The notes beneath the pieces are model-generated. The model was not told the origin of the DNA, searched no databases, and saw nothing but the letters and a program-made list of their open reading frames with translations. Below, piece by piece: positions 14,288 through 17,781 of a stretch of DNA of 17,781 bases. The DNA comes from UMGS1307 sp964523005 (lineage in GTDB: Bacteria > Bacillota > Clostridia > Oscillospirales > CAG-382), in contig CAZFZL010000022.1 of NCBI GenBank assembly GCA_964523005.1, forward strand, positions 1-17,781. The letters run 5' to 3'. The position numbers and the translations under genes were made by a program. Positions within the stretch are counted from its first letter, which is position 1. Each line of letters starts with the position of its first letter.

Positions 14288-14612
14288 AATCGGGATACCG
14301 GCTCATATAAAGGGATATAAATTCATACGTTCGGCAATTTTGATGTGCGTCAACGACCCGAATCTCACTAACGCGATAACGAAGGTCGTATATCCTGCTG
14401 TCGCGGAAGAATTTTTTACTACTCCGTCACGAGTAGAGCGTGCGGTGCGCCACTCGATAGAGGTTGCTTTCGACAGGGGAAATATCAAGGTATTGACCGA
14501 ATATTTCGGTTATACGATAAACGTATCCAAGGGCAAGCCGACAAACGCAGAGTTCATCGCAATGATTGCTGACAACCTGAGGATGGCAAACAAGTCATTG
14601 ATATTTGCATAA
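14271..14612 (+). CDS. spo0A: Spo0A DNA-binding half, separated by a frameshift
   Basis: This frame is open from 14271 and encodes the sporulation-specific Spo0A effector domain, about 110 residues. Conserved stretches are HEIGIPAHIKGYKFIRSAI, ITKVVYPAVAEEF, the recognition region TTPSRVERAVRHSIEVA, and GKPTNAEFIAMIADNLRM. These are nearly invariant in Spo0A, so identification is firm. Alone it has no good start: the first in-frame candidates are TTG at 14340 and ATG at 14343, both inside the domain and without a ribosome site, so it would lose the HEIGIPAHIKGY helix. The preserved sequence implies recent breakage, a sequencing or assembly error, or recoding. Confidence 0.88.
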   Translation, partial: RKIIHEIGIPAHIKGYKFIRSAILMCVNDPNLTNAITKVVYPAVAEEFFTTPSRVERAVRHSIEVAFDRGNIKVLTEYFGYTINVSKGKPTNAEFIAMIADNLRMANKSLIFA

Positions 14613-14723
14613 ATCATCAGTGTAAATCATTGAAAACAAAGGATTCTACCGGAAGTAGAATAAAGTGAAGAAGCCGTAGACAAGCGGTCAACTCTCAGCA
14701 TACCGTTGAAAACGCAGTATCGG

Positions 14724-14752
14724 TTGATTTGGAAGTGAAAAAAGAATATAAT
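14724..14752 (+). promoter_or_regulatory. Candidate promoter of the SGNH hydrolase gene
   Basis: TTGATT (14724-14729) and TATAAT (14747-14752) are separated by 17 nt. The predicted start near 14759 falls inside the hairpin at 14755-14783, so the transcript would begin with a shortened version of that stem. The leader to the ATG would be about 78 nt. Confidence 0.7.
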
Positions 14753-14754
14753 CA

Positions 14755-14790
14755 TATGTGCTGGCAGAAATGACCGGCACATAAATTTTT
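14755..14790 (+). terminator. Terminator-like hairpin after spo0A
   Basis: TATGTGCTGG (14755-14764) pairs with CCGGCACATA (14774-14783), ten pairs with one wobble and a nine-nt loop, followed by AATTTTT. It can end the spo0A transcript, giving a 3' region of about 145 nt that also holds a seven-pair stem (ATTCTAC/GTAGAAT, 14643-14661). It also lies just after a promoter. Confidence 0.65.
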
Positions 14791-14836
14791 CAGAGAGGAA
14801 ACGGCAGCTCAATACAAGCCGTATAAAACGTGAACG

Positions 14837-15550
14837 ATGCTTGATCAGCTTAATGGAAAAACAAAAGAAACAAAAATTTGCGTTTTCGGAGATTCGATAA
14901 CGAGGGGTGTTGTACTTGACGAAAACGGAAAATATGTCTTTCTCAAAGAAAGCTTTATTTCACTGCTTGAAAGCTCCGGCAGATATATAATAGAGAATTT
15001 TTCAAAATTCGGCTGCACCGTCGATAAAGGCATCGCCATGATGCGCAAGTGTGAAAAAGAGATAAGCGAATCTGATATCACTCTTCTCGAATTCGGAGGC
15101 AACGACTGCGACTTCGATTGGAAGGCGGTTTCGGATGACCCTTATTACAAACATATCCCGAAAACACCGATCGAGCTTTTTAGCGAGCTCTACGCGAAAG
15201 CGATAGAGCGCATCAGAGAGCTTGGAAGCACGCCTGTGATGCTCACGCCGCCACCGATAGACGCTGAAAAATATTTCAGGCATTTTTCCGTCGATCTCGT
15301 TCCGGAGCGCGTTTTGATTTTTCTCGGTAACGTAATGCATATTTCACGCTGGCAGGAGATGTACAGCATCGCTGCTTCGCGTGTAGCACGCGAGTTGAGC
15401 GTTCCGCTCATTGATATACGTTCGCCGTTCCTTGCGCGCCCCGATTTCGATTCGCTCATCTGCAGCGATGGTATACATCCGAGCACTGCCGGCCATAGGC
15501 TGATGTTCGGCGCCTTGCGTGATGCGTTTGATCCGGGCTGCGTTGATTGA
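14837..15550 (+). CDS. SGNH/GDSL-type hydrolase
   Basis: This 237-residue cytosolic protein is of the SGNH hydrolase family (esterases and acyl-carbohydrate esterases). Block I is VFGDSITRG with Ser20. Block II Gly59 lies in SKFGCT, and block III is FGGND with Asn89. Block V is SDGIHPSTAGH with Asp211 and His214, so the full catalytic set is present. No signal peptide is seen. The ATG at 14837 is the first possible start because an in-frame TGA precedes it at 14831. Its local ribosome site is poor, and the nearest good one, GAGAGG at 14793-14798, is 38 nt away with a small ACGGC/GCCGT stem between. The glycosidase-like gene follows after 88 nt with its own promoter. Deacylation of sugars is a reasonable inference. 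Confidence 0.87.
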   Translation: MLDQLNGKTKETKICVFGDSITRGVVLDENGKYVFLKESFISLLESSGRYIIENFSKFGCTVDKGIAMMRKCEKEISESDITLLEFGGNDCDFDWKAVSDDPYYKHIPKTPIELFSELYAKAIERIRELGSTPVMLTPPPIDAEKYFRHFSVDLVPERVLIFLGNVMHISRWQEMYSIAASRVARELSVPLIDIRSPFLARPDFDSLICSDGIHPSTAGHRLMFGALRDAFDPGCVD

Positions 15551-15580
15551 TCTTCTGACACTGTTTTTTTGATATACCAG

Positions 15581-15609
15581 TTGACGGAAGTAAGAAAATG
15601 TGGTATTAT
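15581..15609 (+). promoter_or_regulatory. SigA-type promoter of the glycosidase-like gene
   Basis: TTGACG (15581-15586) and TATTAT (15604-15609) are separated by 17 nt with TGG before the -10 box (extended -10). The predicted transcription start near 15616 lies 23 nt before the chosen ATG at 15639. Confidence 0.87.
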
Positions 15610-15638
15610 TAAAAAAACTGCGGAGTGTGATAATTATC

Positions 15639-17714
15639 ATGCACAAAATTTATAAAATACAAACATCCTCTCTTCAGCTTGAGCTGAAGCGAATCGAAAG
15701 CGGTATCGTGCTTTCGCGTATATATGACAGAAAAGCAAAGCAGACAATTTTTGACGGAAGCGCTTCGCTCTTCGAGATAAAAACGCGTCGTGCCGGCGGC
15801 GAAGAGATATCTTGCGCCAACACATCCTTCGGCTGGAAAAAGATCGATGTTGTCATGTGCGAGGGTGTCGCGTTCGCGTCGCTTGCCGAAAACAGCGCAA
15901 TCCCGGGAGTAAGCGCTTCGGTGAGTATAACGAATAAAAACGACACAATCGAGTGGAACGTGTCGCTTGTATCGTCGTCCTCCGGCAGCACGCTCTATTC
16001 CTGCGGCTATCCGTCACTGCCGTTTTTATGCTCGGACGATATGAAGTTTATGTCTCCTTACGGCTGTGGTGAGGTATGGTCTTCGTCGGCGGAAGAGCTT
16101 TCGTCAACGCAGAATTATCCGTCGTACGGTGTGTCGATGCAGTATTTTGCGCTATGGAACGAAAAAACCAAAAGAGGAATGTATTACGGTGTGCACGACG
16201 GAACCGCCGCGTATAAGCAGTTCTCATTCAAAAAAGAAAAGGGCAGCGATATATGTACGCTTTCTGCGGCTATGCCGATGCGCGACATTTCACACATCCA
16301 TAATTCGCAGTCGCTCAGCGGTACACTCATTTGGAAGCTTTTCGACGGTGACTGGTACGACGCGGCGATGATCTACCGTGAATGGGCGCTCGCAAACGCG
16401 TCGTGGATACCTGAAAACACAAGCGGCGTCAGAAATGACGTGCCTGAATGGGTCAGAAAAAATGCTCATTGGTGGCTTGTCAGGATCGGCAGTGACGACA
16501 GCTATGCTGATACCGTGATCCGGTGCAATATGGAGCTTGGGCTGTCGTGCAGCGCCGTCCATATGTATGACTGGCATAAGATCCCATTCGACAATGATTA
16601 TCCGCATTATTTTCCCGTAAAAGAAAATATGCTTACAGGGCTCTATAAGCTCAAGCGTTCCGGAGTGAGGGTAATGCCGTATATCAACGGCAGACTTTGG
16701 GATACGCGCGACAAGGGGCTTGAGGACTGGCAGTTTTCGAGCGTCGCAAAGCCCGGATGCACGAAAAATGTACACGGTGAACCTTTCATCGAAACATACA
16801 GCTCAAAGGAAGAGGACGGTTCGCCCGTCAAGCTTGCGATCATGTGTCCCTCAAGTGCCATATGGCAGGAAAAAGTCACGGAGACGGTGTCAAAGCTGCT
16901 CAACGAATACAAGGTCAACGCTGTCTATATAGATCAGATAGCCGCTGCATCGCCGTATCTTTGCGAGGATAAAAACCATTCACATCAGCCCGGAGGCGGC
17001 TCATGGTGGTGCGAAAGCTATGCGAATCTGCTCGATCATATCGGGCTGGTCAAGCCTGTAAACACCGTTGTATCGACAGAATGTACGGCAGAGCCGTTTA
17101 TGAAGAATATACAGATGTATCTGACGTGGCTGTGGGTGAAAAATAATCAGGTTCCGGCGTTCCCGGCGGTTTACTCCGGGCTCGTCACGATGTTCGGCAG
17201 AAGATACAGCACATTTTCCGATGACGACGATCAGGGACAGCGCATGACGATATCTGAATCTCTCGTATACGGTGAACAACTCGGATGGATCGATCCGGCG
17301 ACATATGAAAAGCTGAAGCACCGTGTGTTTTACAACAAGTGTGTGCGGTTCAGGTTCGCAAACTATGAATATTTTTCACAGGGTCATATGCTCCGTCCAC
17401 CGGTCGTTACTGATGACGCTGAAAAGCTGTTTACTGACAAGGATCGCGACGCGTACGGCGGTATTCTGACGCATTCACCTGTGTATGCCGGATTGTGGCA
17501 GCGTGTGCATGACGGTTCGAAGCTATTGATTCTTCTGAACGCCTCTGAACAGACAGTTAAATGCAAGGTTAAATGTGATATTGCAAACGGACAGTATATC
17601 CTTGAGGGTGAATACTCAAGGCGCCAGATCATCAGGGGCGGAAAGTTCAGTTGTTCGCTTGAGCCGTTTTCGGTCAATTATATTAGAACCGGCGAAGGTA
17701 TAAAAACACAATAA
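15639..17714 (+). CDS. Glycoside-hydrolase-like TIM-barrel protein (DUF6259-like)
   Basis: This 691-residue cytosolic protein has no signal peptide. An N-terminal beta-rich domain (about 1-260) is followed by a TIM barrel (about 270-560) and a C-terminal beta domain (about 600-685). The pattern HMYDWHKIPFDNDYPHYFP (308-326), VMPYINGRLWD (345-355) and AVYIDQIAA (428-436) resembles DUF6259 proteins and, more distantly, retaining alpha-glycosidase clans. Asp432 at a strand end and Glu481 in STECTAEPF are candidate catalytic residues. The start is ATG 15639 because a longer reading from 15600 would begin inside the promoter; GGAG lies 13 nt upstream. Its family activity is, to my knowledge, not settled. 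The adjacent SGNH hydrolase may remove acyl groups from the same substrate. Confidence 0.8.
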   Translation: MHKIYKIQTSSLQLELKRIESGIVLSRIYDRKAKQTIFDGSASLFEIKTRRAGGEEISCANTSFGWKKIDVVMCEGVAFASLAENSAIPGVSASVSITNKNDTIEWNVSLVSSSSGSTLYSCGYPSLPFLCSDDMKFMSPYGCGEVWSSSAEELSSTQNYPSYGVSMQYFALWNEKTKRGMYYGVHDGTAAYKQFSFKKEKGSDICTLSAAMPMRDISHIHNSQSLSGTLIWKLFDGDWYDAAMIYREWALANASWIPENTSGVRNDVPEWVRKNAHWWLVRIGSDDSYADTVIRCNMELGLSCSAVHMYDWHKIPFDNDYPHYFPVKENMLTGLYKLKRSGVRVMPYINGRLWDTRDKGLEDWQFSSVAKPGCTKNVHGEPFIETYSSKEEDGSPVKLAIMCPSSAIWQEKVTETVSKLLNEYKVNAVYIDQIAAASPYLCEDKNHSHQPGGGSWWCESYANLLDHIGLVKPVNTVVSTECTAEPFMKNIQMYLTWLWVKNNQVPAFPAVYSGLVTMFGRRYSTFSDDDDQGQRMTISESLVYGEQLGWIDPATYEKLKHRVFYNKCVRFRFANYEYFSQGHMLRPPVVTDDAEKLFTDKDRDAYGGILTHSPVYAGLWQRVHDGSKLLILLNASEQTVKCKVKCDIANGQYILEGEYSRRQIIRGGKFSCSLEPFSVNYIRTGEGIKTQ

Positions 17715-17722
17715 AAAATGAA

Positions 17723-17759
17723 GACGGAAGAAGCTATTCGCTTCTTCCGTCCGCGTTTT
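17723..17759 (+). terminator. Terminator after the glycosidase-like gene
   Basis: GACGGAAGAAGC (17723-17734) pairs perfectly with GCTTCTTCCGTC (17740-17751) around a five-nt loop. It is followed by CGCG and then TTTT. The stem is strong and the T-tract is short and displaced. It lies nine nt after the stop codon. Confidence 0.82.
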
Positions 17760-17781
17760 AATAGACCTTATTCGTATTTAT

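Noticed and set aside
13823..14612. Programmed +1 frameshifting in spo0A as the default explanation
   Set aside because: No slippery codon, RF2-like CTT-TGA context or upstream internal Shine-Dalgarno was seen. It is kept only as an option in the finding on the frameshift.
15600..15638. Upstream start for the glycosidase-like protein
   Set aside because: Position 15600 lies in the promoter spacer, upstream of the predicted transcription start, so it would not be on the mRNA.
1..17781. CRISPR arrays, insertion sequences, tRNA/rRNA genes, parS sites
   Set aside because: No regularly spaced direct repeats, transposase motifs, tRNA-like folds or TGTTTCACGTGAAACA-like palindromes were seen by eye on either strand.

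Overview
The window looks like a chromosomal segment of a Clostridia-type Firmicute (Bacillota), probably an uncultured Oscillospirales/Ruminococcaceae-like anaerobe. The evidence is a Spo0A DNA-binding domain, a Soj/Spo0J pair, an FMN riboswitch in front of a RibU-type riboflavin transporter, an S-box (SAM-I) riboswitch in front of metK, strong AGGAGG-type ribosome binding sites, and SigA-like promoters. The exact genus cannot be read from the sequence. Codon use looks uniform, and I see no insertion sequence, phage gene, tRNA, rRNA or CRISPR array.

Left part (1-7202, + strand): the 3' end of fusA (EF-G), tuf (EF-Tu) with its own promoter, an FMN riboswitch starting 12 nt after the tuf stop codon, ribU, a promoter and SAM-I riboswitch, metK, a hairpin, a small unrecognised membrane protein gene, and recD2 (helicase). 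Both riboswitches have a visible aptamer, an intrinsic terminator and a competing antiterminator pairing. They are also the only terminators seen after tuf and ribU, so they may gate read-through from the gene upstream. A bidirectional terminator at 7204-7235 ends this block and the convergent one.

Middle part (7234-13515, - strand): a tightly packed run read from one clear promoter (13575-13603). In order of transcription it is parA/soj, parB/spo0J, an unrecognised two-TM protein, a membrane-anchored MORN-repeat protein, a sugar isomerase/epimerase-like TIM barrel, an apolipoprotein N-acyltransferase (Lnt) with its catalytic residues, and an alpha/beta-hydrolase esterase. Gaps range from a 4-nt overlap to about 39 nt. 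The run couples chromosome segregation genes to cell-envelope and carbohydrate genes.

Right part (13742-17781, + strand): spo0A is divergent from soj and has its own promoter. It is split by a +1 frameshift between its receiver and DNA-binding domains. Its receiver also has Glu at the expected phospho-Asp position and lacks other phosphorylation-pocket residues. After a terminator-like hairpin come an SGNH/GDSL hydrolase and a 691-residue glycoside-hydrolase-like protein (DUF6259-like) with its own promoter and a terminator at the window end.

The most interesting signal is the spo0A locus: a frameshifted gene with an apparently phosphorylation-independent receiver, facing soj-spo0J across a 307-nt control region.
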